Below are positions 1-8,729 of a DNA stretch of 35,027 bases, piece by piece. The notes beneath the pieces were generated by a model that did no database searches, was not told where the DNA came from, and worked only from the letters and a program-made list of their open reading frames with translations. The stretch is from contig CAYXVE010000050.1 in assembly GCA_964468435.1 (NCBI GenBank), forward strand, positions 1-35,027, read 5' to 3'. The stretch is from JBCCTX01 sp964468435 (GTDB taxonomy: Bacteria; Bacteroidota; Bacteroidia; J057). Positions within the stretch are counted from its first letter, which is position 1. The number at the start of each line of letters is the position of its first letter. Made by a program: the position numbers and the translations under genes.

Positions 1-224
1 AAATACTTCCTGAAGGAAATTACGAAGATATCTTTGGAGGCGACAAAGAGATCAGACCCCAACCTGTGAAGGGGCTGTTTGATTCCACTAATAAGCCCAT
101 ACTTAGTTTCTTGGCCCCTTCCCAGCCTGGACCCTATAGATTATTTGTCTATGCGTATGATGGACATCAGAATGTGGCCACGGCTAATATCCCCTTTTAT
201 GTGGTGGATCACTCGCTGAAATAA
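1..224 (+). CDS. C-terminal fragment of a probable secreted glycosidase (5' end outside window)
   Basis: An open frame runs from the window edge (first whole codon at 3) to a TAA at 222-224, giving the last 73 residues of a protein. It ends with a beta-strand-rich segment containing PYRLFVYAYDG and ATANIPFYVVD. From memory, this pattern of a Tyr-Arg-Leu-Phe-Val-Tyr strand, Asp-Gly turn and Asn-Ile-Pro-Phe-Tyr-Val strand resembles C-terminal beta-sandwich domains of Bacteroidota glycoside hydrolases and related surface proteins. The assignment to a glycosidase is therefore tentative. The reading frame itself is well supported by codon content and a clean stop, followed by an 81-bp gap before the photolyase gene. 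No C-terminal sorting domain is visible. Confidence 0.6.
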   Translation, partial: ILPEGNYEDIFGGDKEIRPQPVKGLFDSTNKPILSFLAPSQPGPYRLFVYAYDGHQNVATANIPFYVVDHSLK

Positions 225-305
225 TTTAAGATAAACCGGACATGGTCTTAGAAAATTCCTGATGATTATTCTGAACTTTCACTAAATATTGACAGTTCTG
301 AATAT

Positions 306-1730
306 ATGAAATGGAATAAAGCAATACTGTGGTTTAGAAATGATTTGAGGCTTCATGACCATGAGCCTCTCGAAAAATTAGTGCAATCAGCTCATGAAAT
401 TTTGCCGGTGTACTGCCTTGATCCACGGCATTGGGAAAAATCTCCCATGGGATTTATAAAAACAGGTAAATACAGGACCCGTTTTTTGCTGGAAAGCTTG
501 CAAGATCTCCGCGCACAACTCCAAGTACTGGGTAGTGATCTATTGGTGATGCACGGGAAGCCGGAAGATATTTTGCCTCAAGTAGCAGAGAAGTATCAAT
601 GCGAAGCGGTATTTGGGCACAAGGAAATCATGCACCAGGAGATTCAGGTTGAAAAGAAGCTCGAAGAAAAGTTATTTAAAGCTGGGATAGCTATGGAGCT
701 TTTTTGGGGAAGTACTTTGTATCATCTCGAAGACTTACCGATGCCTGTACAATCTCTGCCTGAGGTATTCACTGTTTTTCGAAAGGAAGTAGAAAAATTT
801 TCACGCGTAAGAAACATCATCCCAGCTCCTAAAGGGATAACAAGCATTCCATTGGAGGATTACGCTGAGATTCCTACACTATCAGATATGGGATTTGAGC
901 CTTGGGAGGAAGATTCCCGTGCAGTACTGAAGTTTGAAGGTGGAGAAACAGCTGGAAAAGATAGATTGGATTCGTATTTCTGGGAGGGTGATCATCTCAA
1001 AGTATATAAAGAAACCAGAAACGGATTATTGGGAGCAGATTACTCATCTAAGTTTTCGGCATGGCTTGCAATGGGTTGTCTTTCTCCCAGATGGATCTAT
1101 CATGAGGTGAAAAAGTATGAAAAGCAAAGAAAAAAAAATCAGTCCACTTATTGGCTGATTTTCGAACTGATCTGGAGGGACTATTTCAAATTTATTGGCA
1201 AAAAACACGGAGATAATCTTTTCCGGATAACAGGAATTCAAGATGTAACCATCAAGGGAAAAGTTGACTGGAAATTGTTTGACTGTTGGAAAAATGGTAA
1301 GACAGGTGTTCCTTTTGTAGATGCGAATATGCGGGAGATTTATCACACAGGATTTATGTCCAACAGGGGAAGGCAAAATGTTGCTTCATTTCTGGTAAAA
1401 GACATGGGACTGGATTGGAGAATGGGGGCAGAATATTTTGAATCTATATTGGTTGACTATGACGTTTGTAGTAATTGGGGTAACTGGAACTATGTATCTG
1501 GAGTAGGAAATGATCCACGGAAACATAGATATTTTAATGTGATATCTCAGGGGAACAGATATGATCCCAAAGGTGAATACATCCGCCACTGGCTCGAGGA
1601 ACTCAAAAGATTGCCTGCTGCTATCATTCACGAGCCTTGGAGAGATCGTGCAGAATCACAATATCACGGTGTCGAACTTGGGGAAAATTATCCTTTTCCC
1701 ATTTCTGGGTTTGCTTATGAAACGCATTGA
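306..1730 (+). CDS. DASH-family cryptochrome/deoxyribodipyrimidine photolyase
   Basis: Predicted FAD-dependent, blue-light-driven repair enzyme for cyclobutane pyrimidine dimers; CRY-DASH members prefer single-stranded DNA and may also signal. The 474-residue protein starts with the photolyase alpha/beta domain (ILWFRNDLRLHDHEPL, about residues 7-22), which binds the antenna cofactor. It ends with the helical FAD-binding domain: YSSKFSAWLAMGCLSPR, then GRQNVASFL (about 355) and WGNWNYVSGVGNDPR (about 391-405). The NYVSGVGNDPR stretch followed by YFNVISQGNRYDPKGEYIRHW is typical of the DASH branch rather than class I photolyase. The length is normal for the family. The start is an ATG with an AT-rich leader. 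It converges on the mlaD-like gene with only 8 bp between stops, so no dedicated terminator fits between them. Confidence 0.93.
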   Translation: MKWNKAILWFRNDLRLHDHEPLEKLVQSAHEILPVYCLDPRHWEKSPMGFIKTGKYRTRFLLESLQDLRAQLQVLGSDLLVMHGKPEDILPQVAEKYQCEAVFGHKEIMHQEIQVEKKLEEKLFKAGIAMELFWGSTLYHLEDLPMPVQSLPEVFTVFRKEVEKFSRVRNIIPAPKGITSIPLEDYAEIPTLSDMGFEPWEEDSRAVLKFEGGETAGKDRLDSYFWEGDHLKVYKETRNGLLGADYSSKFSAWLAMGCLSPRWIYHEVKKYEKQRKKNQSTYWLIFELIWRDYFKFIGKKHGDNLFRITGIQDVTIKGKVDWKLFDCWKNGKTGVPFVDANMREIYHTGFMSNRGRQNVASFLVKDMGLDWRMGAEYFESILVDYDVCSNWGNWNYVSGVGNDPRKHRYFNVISQGNRYDPKGEYIRHWLEELKRLPAAIIHEPWRDRAESQYHGVELGENYPFPISGFAYETH

Positions 1731-1738
1731 GCCATGGA

Positions 1739-2791
1739 TCATTTATTCGTACCAGACGAGGAGTTGTTTGGGCCAGAATCCTTAGACGCCTCTTCTTGCT
1801 TTTTCTTCGGAGACTTTCTCTCAAAAAGGTAAAGCTTGATGTCATCTACATATCTTGCTGGCCTTTCGTTTACATCCTCTATGAGCTTATTGACGTTTGA
1901 GCTGATATTATTGATATTGTCATATAGCTCCCTGTCATTCAGCAAAAGACCTAACGTTCCGCCGGTCGAATCTATTTTTGAAATGGCTGTTTCCAGGGTT
2001 TGAGCAGTGCTGCGGGCATCAGCTGTAAGTTTGCGTATATCACTGGCGACTGCGATCAGAGTGTCTGATGTTGACTTTGTATTTCCAATAATTTGTTCTA
2101 TTTGGCCAGTATTGTTTGCTACACTGGTTACAATACTATCAGTTTTACGGGTAACATCGACAAAGGTCCGAGCCATACTATCAAGGCTGTAGGTGATTCT
2201 TTTGATGTTGGCTGCAGAGGCCCTAGTGTCCTCCAGTGTATTGATGATAGCATTTCTACCTCTTTGATCCTGCAGGATTTTATTAAATTGCTTGACTGTC
2301 TTATTAAGTTCAGAGGCAAGGATTCCTACCTGAATCAGTACTTCTTCACCACTGGTGGCCACTACATTTTCGGCAATATCGAAGAGGTCTTTTTTAAGCG
2401 TTCCCTCAATGGTATCACCTGAGGTATAGTACCCTTCTATTTCTACGGTATCCGCGTAAGAAATTCTTATAGCACTAGCTCCCAGTACATTTGTACTGTA
2501 GATCAAGGCTTCTGCATGAAGTGGTATTTGTACAGGCTGGTCAAACTGCAATTCAGTGACAACTTTCCCCTTGCTCTGGTCTAGTATAATATTTCTTACC
2601 TTTCCGATCCGTACCCCTTTCATCACAATGGGGTTACTTGCGATGAGGTTTTGTACGTCATCGTACTTAGCATACAAATACACCTGAGAACCAAACAGTT
2701 TTGACCCTTGCAAATATTTGATCCCAATAACAAAAAGTATCAATGCCAGTAAGGCAAAAATTCCAAATTTGACTTCGTTTCTTATTTTCAA
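1739..2791 (-). CDS. MlaD/MCE-family lipid-transport protein
   Basis: A membrane-anchored periplasmic MCE protein, the lipid-binding component of Mla-type ABC transporters that move phospholipids between envelope membranes. Residues 9-26 form a single N-terminal transmembrane helix (FGIFALLALILFVIGIKY). The MCE domain follows at about 37-120, with the motif IVMKGVRIGKVRNI. The rest (about 150-310) is long, polar and helical, likely coiled coil, as in Bacteroidota homologues. The start codon is TTG at 2789-2791: no in-frame ATG lies upstream, and the first internal Met (about residue 58) would remove the membrane anchor. The 350-residue length is normal for the phylum. No MlaE permease or MlaF ATPase gene is present in the window, so its partners must be elsewhere. 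It is the last gene of a minus-strand series, 140 bp after the E1 gene. Confidence 0.85.
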   Translation of the reverse strand: MKIRNEVKFGIFALLALILFVIGIKYLQGSKLFGSQVYLYAKYDDVQNLIASNPIVMKGVRIGKVRNIILDQSKGKVVTELQFDQPVQIPLHAEALIYSTNVLGASAIRISYADTVEIEGYYTSGDTIEGTLKKDLFDIAENVVATSGEEVLIQVGILASELNKTVKQFNKILQDQRGRNAIINTLEDTRASAANIKRITYSLDSMARTFVDVTRKTDSIVTSVANNTGQIEQIIGNTKSTSDTLIAVASDIRKLTADARSTAQTLETAISKIDSTGGTLGLLLNDRELYDNINNISSNVNKLIEDVNERPARYVDDIKLYLFERKSPKKKQEEASKDSGPNNSSSGTNK

Positions 2792-2931
2792 AACCTTTAT
2801 TTTACAATGATTATGTGGTAAAAGTAAGGGAATACAAAGATTTTTCCCAATAGATGAGGCTGGATGAAAGTGATTTATGAGAAAATTTGGTAGTAGAAAA
2901 TGATTTTTATAAATACAATTTAGTCAAAAAA

Positions 2932-4914
2932 CTAAAAAGCCAGCAGCTCTTGCAATTTATTCTTTAAACGTGTCCTCGGGAGAAATTGTTGTTCCAGCTC
3001 TGTATGAAATGGTACGGGAGTATCCAATGCTCCTACACGCATGACTGGTCCATCCAGGTATTCAAAACAGAATTCTGCAAGATGTGAAGCGATATCTGCT
3101 CCAAAAGCTCCAGTATATGTATCTTCATGCAGGATCAGACATTTGCCTGTCTTTTTCACAGATTGTTCTACTGTTGCTTTATCCCAGGGTAGCAAAGTCC
3201 TCAGGTCAATAATTTCAACACTTCTCTGCAATTTAAATTCCTCAACAGTTTCCAATGCCCATTGTACTCCCACGCCATAGGTAACGATTGTCACATCCTC
3301 ACCTTCGATTACGCATCTTGCCTTCCCAATAGGACAATGATAATAACCCTCAGGGACTATATCACTCAGACTTCGATAAAGTAACTTATGTTCAAAGAAA
3401 ATTACGGGATTAGGATCTTCAAAAGCTGAAATGAGCATGCCTTTAGCATCTTCAGGAGTTGCTGGATAGACTACTTTGAGGCCAGGTATATGCGCAAACC
3501 AGGATTCGGTACTTTGTGAATGAAAGGGTCCGGCACCTACTCCTCCTCCGGTAGGCATGCGTATGACTACCTGGGGGGCATGTCCCCATCTGTAGTGATT
3601 TTTGGCTAGATTGTTCACGATCTGATTAAAACCGCAGGATACGAAGTCAGCGAATTGCATCTCTACCATAGATTTTTTTCCTGCCAGAGAAAGCCCCATC
3701 GCAAGCCCTACAATGGCTGATTCGCAGAGTGGAGTATTGCGTACACGATCTTTTCCATAATCCTGCACAAAACCTTCTGTAATCTTGAAAACGCCTCCAT
3801 ACTCAGCTATGTCCTGTCCCATGAGAATCAGCTCAGGATGCTTTTGCATGCTGCAATTAAGTCCTTCCTTGATCGCGTCTACAAAGCGAATGATTCTGTT
3901 AGAACCTTTGACAGGAGCAATAAAATCTGATTCATTGGGTGCATACACATCCTGTATTTCACGTTCAATCTGTACTGATATGTCTGCTGCATGGAAAGCC
4001 TCGTTTACAGCTTCCTGTATGTGCTCACGTATCTCTTTGCGTATTTCTTTTATCTCTCTTTCAACTAATATTTGCTCCTGAACTAAATAATTTTCGTACT
4101 GTTCGACAGGATCAACAGCTTTCCAGGTTTCAAACAGTGATGCCGGAATATACTTGGTCCCGGAAGCTTCCTCATGTCCCCTCATCCGGAATGTTTTGCA
4201 TTCAAGTAAAACAGGTTGCTGTGTCTTCCGGATTTTTTGAGCTAGTTTTTGTACTGTGCGATATACTTCTAATACATTATTTCCATCTATACTTACCCCT
4301 TCGATACCATATCCAGCCGCCCTGCTTGAAAGTTTCTCTACTTTAAATTGCTCATTAACGGGAGTAGATAGCCCATATCCATTATTTTCCACAATGAATA
4401 ATACCGGCAACTCCCACACGGCAGCTACGTTGAGGGCTTCGTGGAAATCCCCCTCACTAGTGCCACCATCACCTATAAAGGGTACTGCGATCATATCAAG
4501 TCGATCCAGTTTTGCTGCCAGTGCAAGCCCATCGGCCACGGGAAGCATGGCTCCAAGATGTGAGATCATTCCAATAATTCTCTGTTCCGGCAATCCAAAA
4601 TGAAAAGAACGATCTCGCCCATGGGTAAAACCAGAGGATTTACCCAGCCATTGTCCTATCAGTCTGTCCAGTTCGACTCCTCTGGTCGTAAATACCCCTA
4701 GATTGCGATGCAAAGGAAGGATATAGTCAGATGACTTCAACGCTTTAGTAGCACCCACAGAGATTGCCTCTTGTCCAATACCTGAAAACCACTTACTGAT
4801 CTTACCCTGGCGAAGCAATACTAGCATTTTTTCCTCGACCATTCTCGGAAATAGAAGGTCTTTGTATAAAGAGCGTAGCAATGACTTGGATAATCTGGAT
4901 CGTACGAATTCCAT
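2932..4914 (-). CDS. Fused alpha/beta E1 component of a 2-oxoacid (branched-chain type) dehydrogenase complex
   Basis: Thiamine-diphosphate-dependent E1 that decarboxylates a 2-oxoacid, probably a branched-chain oxoacid, and acylates lipoyl-E2 in the cytoplasm. The 660 residues join two subunits that are separate in many bacteria. The alpha part (about 1-330) carries the TPP/Mg motif from GDGGTSEGDFHEA (148-160) to ENN (176-178). The beta part (about 340-660) has LMGQDIAEYGG, the LCESAIVGLAMG segment and RMPTGGGVGAGPFHSQS. The fused form is common in Bacteroidota and is usually annotated as 2-oxoisovalerate or dehydrogenase E1. The alpha motif reads GDGG where many homologues have GDGA, a mild change. 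No E2 or E3 gene lies nearby. It sits 60 bp downstream of the DUF457 gene on the same strand. The exact substrate cannot be read from sequence alone. Confidence 0.92.
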   Translation of the reverse strand: MEFVRSRLSKSLLRSLYKDLLFPRMVEEKMLVLLRQGKISKWFSGIGQEAISVGATKALKSSDYILPLHRNLGVFTTRGVELDRLIGQWLGKSSGFTHGRDRSFHFGLPEQRIIGMISHLGAMLPVADGLALAAKLDRLDMIAVPFIGDGGTSEGDFHEALNVAAVWELPVLFIVENNGYGLSTPVNEQFKVEKLSSRAAGYGIEGVSIDGNNVLEVYRTVQKLAQKIRKTQQPVLLECKTFRMRGHEEASGTKYIPASLFETWKAVDPVEQYENYLVQEQILVEREIKEIRKEIREHIQEAVNEAFHAADISVQIEREIQDVYAPNESDFIAPVKGSNRIIRFVDAIKEGLNCSMQKHPELILMGQDIAEYGGVFKITEGFVQDYGKDRVRNTPLCESAIVGLAMGLSLAGKKSMVEMQFADFVSCGFNQIVNNLAKNHYRWGHAPQVVIRMPTGGGVGAGPFHSQSTESWFAHIPGLKVVYPATPEDAKGMLISAFEDPNPVIFFEHKLLYRSLSDIVPEGYYHCPIGKARCVIEGEDVTIVTYGVGVQWALETVEEFKLQRSVEIIDLRTLLPWDKATVEQSVKKTGKCLILHEDTYTGAFGADIASHLAEFCFEYLDGPVMRVGALDTPVPFHTELEQQFLPRTRLKNKLQELLAF

Positions 4915-4974
4915 AAATCAGTTTTTCAAAAGCACAAGTATAGGGCAGGATCGTTACTATCACAAAAACACCAG

Positions 4975-5997
4975 CTAGTTATTTGATGGCTTCCTTAAAT
5001 GATTCCAAAGTCTAATCAGGTTTTGGCGCTGCATGCCCAGATTGATTTGTAAAAGCTTGATGTCGCTACTTCGTTGACCTCCATTCACAATTTCAAATGA
5101 AAAGACAGGCTCAGGATCATTGGAAACTGATCCAGAATTTTGAAAGGGAATTCCTAGTCTCATATCAAAACATAAAAGCTGCGTGGCTGTGCTGTCAAAT
5201 GCCAGATAGCCCTCTGTCATCCATTCCATCTGAGTTTTTAATTCCGGATTTACGATGTTCTCACTCAATAATTTTTGAAAGGGAATATATTGGAAGGGAA
5301 TGTCATAGTTATTATCTCTGAGGTCATAAAATCCAATATAATATCCACCAGGCGATTTTGCCACGGTATACCAGATCAGATTATTCAACGGAGTAGGATG
5401 TGTTCTTTTCTGAATGGCACTTTTCCCCTGTAGATGAAGTGCATTTGTAAATACAGCTTCTGCAACAGCCTGATTGGTAAAAGTTAGTATCAGATAGAGA
5501 CAGCTTATGACCAGACCTGCATGATTCCAGGTTTTTCTCCAGATTCTTGTTTTCCTGGTTAAAGCCAAAATAGTACAGAACACCAGGGGCAGGGTATAAA
5601 GAGGATCTATAACAAATATATTTCCTAAGGATATTACTTCTTTGAGGAAGGGGTAAAATAATTGTGTACCCATATTATTAAATGTATCGAGCAGTACATG
5701 AGATAATAAACAGGTGACTGACATCCATGTCAATCGCTGAAAGTTTACCCAGTGAAACCGTTGATGAAGTGCCCATCCCAGAATAGCACCTGCGATCAGG
5801 CAGAACACTAGAGAGTGGGTCACACCGCGATGAATGAGCAACAAATCAAACCGAGAGGTAAACAGACCTGCCAGTAAATCCAGATCGGGAATATTGGCGA
5901 TGATGGCACCGCCTAGAGCTGCCCGCCAACCCATTTGCTTCCCGAGGATCGCTTCCCCGGCGGCAGCGCCTAGCGCTGCATGTGTTATCGTATCCAA
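4975..5997 (-). CDS. DUF457/YdjM-type membrane-bound metal-dependent hydrolase
   Basis: Inner-membrane protein of the LexA-regulated, membrane-bound hydrolase family; the physiological substrate is unknown. The first half contains several hydrophobic helices and the family's metal-binding signature: DTITHAALG (His6), IPDLD (Asp38, Asp40), HRGVTHS (His56, His61) and SHVLLDTF (His100, Asp104). The C-terminal part from about residue 190 is soluble and not recognised. The start codon is TTG at 5995-5997, with no in-frame ATG upstream. The next Met (residue 22) would delete the conserved ITHAALG segment, so the TTG start is well supported. It is 67 bp downstream of the flippase gene and 60 bp upstream of the E1 gene, all co-oriented, so co-transcription is possible though the functions look unrelated. 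Confidence 0.85.
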   Translation of the reverse strand: MDTITHAALGAAAGEAILGKQMGWRAALGGAIIANIPDLDLLAGLFTSRFDLLLIHRGVTHSLVFCLIAGAILGWALHQRFHWVNFQRLTWMSVTCLLSHVLLDTFNNMGTQLFYPFLKEVISLGNIFVIDPLYTLPLVFCTILALTRKTRIWRKTWNHAGLVISCLYLILTFTNQAVAEAVFTNALHLQGKSAIQKRTHPTPLNNLIWYTVAKSPGGYYIGFYDLRDNNYDIPFQYIPFQKLLSENIVNPELKTQMEWMTEGYLAFDSTATQLLCFDMRLGIPFQNSGSVSNDPEPVFSFEIVNGGQRSSDIKLLQINLGMQRQNLIRLWNHLRKPSNN

Positions 5998-6064
5998 GGT
6001 TTTTCGTATTTACAAATAAACTCGATCAATACATTTACGTTCGCTGAAGACACATCTGGTCCTG

Positions 6065-7531
6065 TTACTTGAACACCGGAAATAGCTTTTCCAGGAAATT
6101 AATCAGTATGAGTATCAGGATACAAATACCTATTTTGATCAGTACGTAAATGCTCGCTGGGCTGATCGCAGGAATCCACCAGCTATTGACAAGAAATCCT
6201 GCGGTAAATATACAAAGATAAAGGAGCATTCTCTTGATACGGTAAGGTACCGGATAGTGTCTGTGACCCGCCCAGTATACCGCAATGGCCATGGATGCAA
6301 AGCTCAGCAATGTAGCCCAGGCACTAGCAATGAATCCGTACCGGGGTATGCCGGCAAAATTGACAATCAGTGTCACAACTGCTCCTATTCCTGTAAATAA
6401 CAGCGCGTAGCGCGTTTGCTTTGTTAGTTTGAACCAGATTGACATATTGTAATATGCACCGTTGAACACATAAGCTAGCAGTAGGACAGGTACTACGATC
6501 AAACCTTCCCAGTAGGCCTTTCCAATCACGTACTTGGGGCTTTCGCTCAATCCCAAAGTGATATCTATGCTGGCAATTTCTCTGGAAAATGAGCTCAGAA
6601 TGAGAAATCCCAACAAGGTTGCTAGGGTATAATAGTGAAAGACTTTGGCAAAGCGTTCCGGTGAATCCTTTTGTGTAGAGGACTTAAAAAAGAAGGGTTC
6701 AGCAGCGTATTTAAATGCCTGTGTAAAAAGGCTTATCAGCATAGCAAACTTGTAGTTAGCATTGTAAATACCAATCATTTCTTCTCCATTGAGCTGCATT
6801 CCATTCCATAATTTATCCTCCATCCATAGCCACTTGATCATAATGCGATCCAGAGTCTCGTTGACAGTACCTGCGAGGCCAGCCAACATAATGAAGCCTC
6901 CATATTGTAGCATGGGAGCCAGGAGATCTGGTTGTATGAGCAAGGCTTTGGGCGGATTGGAGATTAAGGCCAGTATAGTCCTGAGTGAGGATGCGACCAG
7001 GTTGGCAATAAAAACATAGGTAATACCCGCCTTCAGTACATAGATAAAATAAATATTCAGTACTACTGTGATGACAATATTGACGAGATTAATTAGCATA
7101 AAATGTCTGGCTCTTTCTTGATAGCGGAGTTTGGCCATGGGGAGTGCCGCGAACGCATCAAGTGCGATAATGACTCCGATCATCAGGATGATTGTTTTTT
7201 CTTCTGGATAGCCGACCGCTGCGGCTATGGAATCTCGGAAAAGAGCCACAAAGCTCAAAAATATTACAGCGAGAAATCCCACCCAGGAAAAAGCCTGGCG
7301 GTATAAGCGTTCGGTATCTTCACTGTCCTGAAGGAAACGGAAAAAGGTCGTTTCCATACCAAAGGTGAGTACTACGTTGATAAATGCAGTATAGGCGTAT
7401 AGATAAGCTATAATTCCATAACTGGCCTGTGTAAAATAATTGGTGTGTATTGGAGTGAGAATAAAGTTGAGGATCCTTCCAAGAATGGAACTGATACCGT
7501 AAATGACCGTCTGGCCAGCCAGCTTTTTCAT
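6065..7531 (-). CDS. Polysaccharide/oligosaccharide flippase (Wzx-like, MOP superfamily)
   Basis: Integral inner-membrane protein predicted to flip lipid-linked oligosaccharides for surface polysaccharide synthesis. The protein is hydrophobic throughout with roughly 12-14 transmembrane helices. It begins with KKLAGQTVIYGISSILGR and NFILTPIHTNYF, a layout typical of Bacteroidota polysaccharide biosynthesis proteins. The frame extends upstream to a TTG at 7556-7558 and to an ATG at 7541-7543. The ATG at 7529-7531 is preferred because it places MKKLAGQT at the N terminus, as usual for the family, giving 488 residues. No glycosyltransferase or other capsule gene adjoins it, so the transported glycan is unknown. 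It is transcribed divergently from the ROK kinase gene and heads the minus-strand series of four genes. Confidence 0.88.
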   Translation of the reverse strand: MKKLAGQTVIYGISSILGRILNFILTPIHTNYFTQASYGIIAYLYAYTAFINVVLTFGMETTFFRFLQDSEDTERLYRQAFSWVGFLAVIFLSFVALFRDSIAAAVGYPEEKTIILMIGVIIALDAFAALPMAKLRYQERARHFMLINLVNIVITVVLNIYFIYVLKAGITYVFIANLVASSLRTILALISNPPKALLIQPDLLAPMLQYGGFIMLAGLAGTVNETLDRIMIKWLWMEDKLWNGMQLNGEEMIGIYNANYKFAMLISLFTQAFKYAAEPFFFKSSTQKDSPERFAKVFHYYTLATLLGFLILSSFSREIASIDITLGLSESPKYVIGKAYWEGLIVVPVLLLAYVFNGAYYNMSIWFKLTKQTRYALLFTGIGAVVTLIVNFAGIPRYGFIASAWATLLSFASMAIAVYWAGHRHYPVPYRIKRMLLYLCIFTAGFLVNSWWIPAISPASIYVLIKIGICILILILINFLEKLFPVFK

Positions 7532-7580
7532 TACGCCCGTCATAGCACAAAGCTGCAAAAGCCTTGAGTTTAAAGCAATC

Positions 7581-7588
7581 TAATTTTG
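7581..7588 (+). promoter_or_regulatory. Candidate Bacteroidota -7 element (TAATTTTG) for the ROK gene
   Basis: TAATTTTG fits the Bacteroidota -7 consensus TAnnTTTG and lies in the divergent flippase/ROK spacer, about 68 bp before the ROK ATG. No clear TTTG -33 element at the usual 19-21 bp spacing is visible, so this is weak. Confidence 0.3.
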
Positions 7589-7655
7589 TTGAGGGCGAAT
7601 GATTGCATTAATCTTACTATATTGGCGGGCAAAAGTCCGGAATCAAAAAAAATAA

Positions 7656-8588
7656 ATGCTTATGCAACCCATCTGGGGTATAGATCTGGGAGGAACGAAA
7701 ATCGAAGCTGTATGCATGGAAAAACTTGATCCTGAGTCTATTATCTCTAGGCAAAGGATACCGACGGAAGCTGATAAAGGCTATGTGCATATATTGGATC
7801 AGATCGCCAGACTCATAGATATGGTCTCAAAAGAATCTGGAAGTTCTCCTAAAAAGGTCGGCATAGGTACACCAGGTGCACTGGACCCGTTTACCAATAC
7901 TATGAAAAATAGTAATTCTACGGTGTTGAACGGAAAACCTTTTAAGAAGGACCTAGAGGAAAAGCTCAGCATACCTATTCATATGTCCAATGATGCCAAC
8001 TGCTTTGCACTTGCCGAAGCACGCATGGGAGCCGTTCAGAAGCAGCATCCGGATGCGAAGGTAGTATTCGGAATCATCATGGGCACAGGGGTGGGGGGAG
8101 GAATTGTGGTAGATGGAAAAGTATTACACGGCAAACAAGGTATTGCAGGTGAATGGGGGCACAATTACCTGGATGAATCAGGAGGCCCTTGCTATTGTGG
8201 TAAAACAGGATGTGTAGAGACTATCATCTCTGGTACAGGACTTCAAAAGTATTACAAACAGATAAGCGGCGTAGAGAAAAAACTTCCGAATATCGTAGAA
8301 GACCATTACCAGGGTAGAGATGCATACGCTACCCGCACGATAAAACGATTAATCCATTATTTTGGTTTGGGTGTTTCCGTAGTCGTTAATATTCTCGACC
8401 CTGATGTGATTGTGGTAGGGGGGGGGGTAGGTAATATCGACGTGCTTTACACAGAAGGAGTTCAATCCATTGAAAAATTTGTTTTCAATACCAGATTCCG
8501 AATTCCAGTTATCAAACCTGAATTGGGAGACTCTGCTGGCGTATTTGGAGCAGCCGCACTTACAGTGCATCCCTCGTATGAATGGTAA
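7656..8588 (+). CDS. ROK-family sugar kinase (glucokinase/fructokinase/N-acetylglucosamine kinase type)
   Basis: Cytoplasmic ATP-dependent hexose kinase of the ROK family. The phosphate-binding motif is IDLGGTK (9-15). The catalytic Asp lies in SNDANC (Asp113). The ROK zinc site is EWGH (Glu166-His169) plus the three cysteines of CYCGKTGC (179, 181, 186). The second glycine-rich ATP motif is VVGGGVGN (about 253-260). There is no N-terminal helix-turn-helix, so it is a kinase rather than a ROK repressor. The 310-residue length is standard. The substrate hexose cannot be fixed from sequence; glucose, fructose, mannose and GlcNAc are all possible. A run of ten consecutive G bases (8418-8427) encodes Gly255-Gly257 and continues into the next codon. 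The gene is 141 bp upstream of metK. Confidence 0.92.
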   Translation: MLMQPIWGIDLGGTKIEAVCMEKLDPESIISRQRIPTEADKGYVHILDQIARLIDMVSKESGSSPKKVGIGTPGALDPFTNTMKNSNSTVLNGKPFKKDLEEKLSIPIHMSNDANCFALAEARMGAVQKQHPDAKVVFGIIMGTGVGGGIVVDGKVLHGKQGIAGEWGHNYLDESGGPCYCGKTGCVETIISGTGLQKYYKQISGVEKKLPNIVEDHYQGRDAYATRTIKRLIHYFGLGVSVVVNILDPDVIVVGGGVGNIDVLYTEGVQSIEKFVFNTRFRIPVIKPELGDSAGVFGAAALTVHPSYEW

Positions 8589-8729
8589 GCACAAGTTGCT
8601 TTTTGTTGATTTATTCATTACCGTTCAGCTTCATTAGTTGTCAGTCCAGTAAAAAAAAGCCTATTTTTTAAAAATAGATCGTAAAATTTGTATTATTAAT
8701 ATTTTCATTATTTAAATCTTTTTAAGTAT

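Noticed and set aside
3939..4346. 135-codon plus-strand frame within the E1 gene
   Set aside because: The opposite strand encodes a clearly conserved TPP enzyme here, and this frame shows no recognisable features.
8589..8729. SAM riboswitch upstream of metK
   Set aside because: Only an AT-only palindrome (8661-8677) and A/T runs are seen; no multi-stem aptamer core could be drawn.
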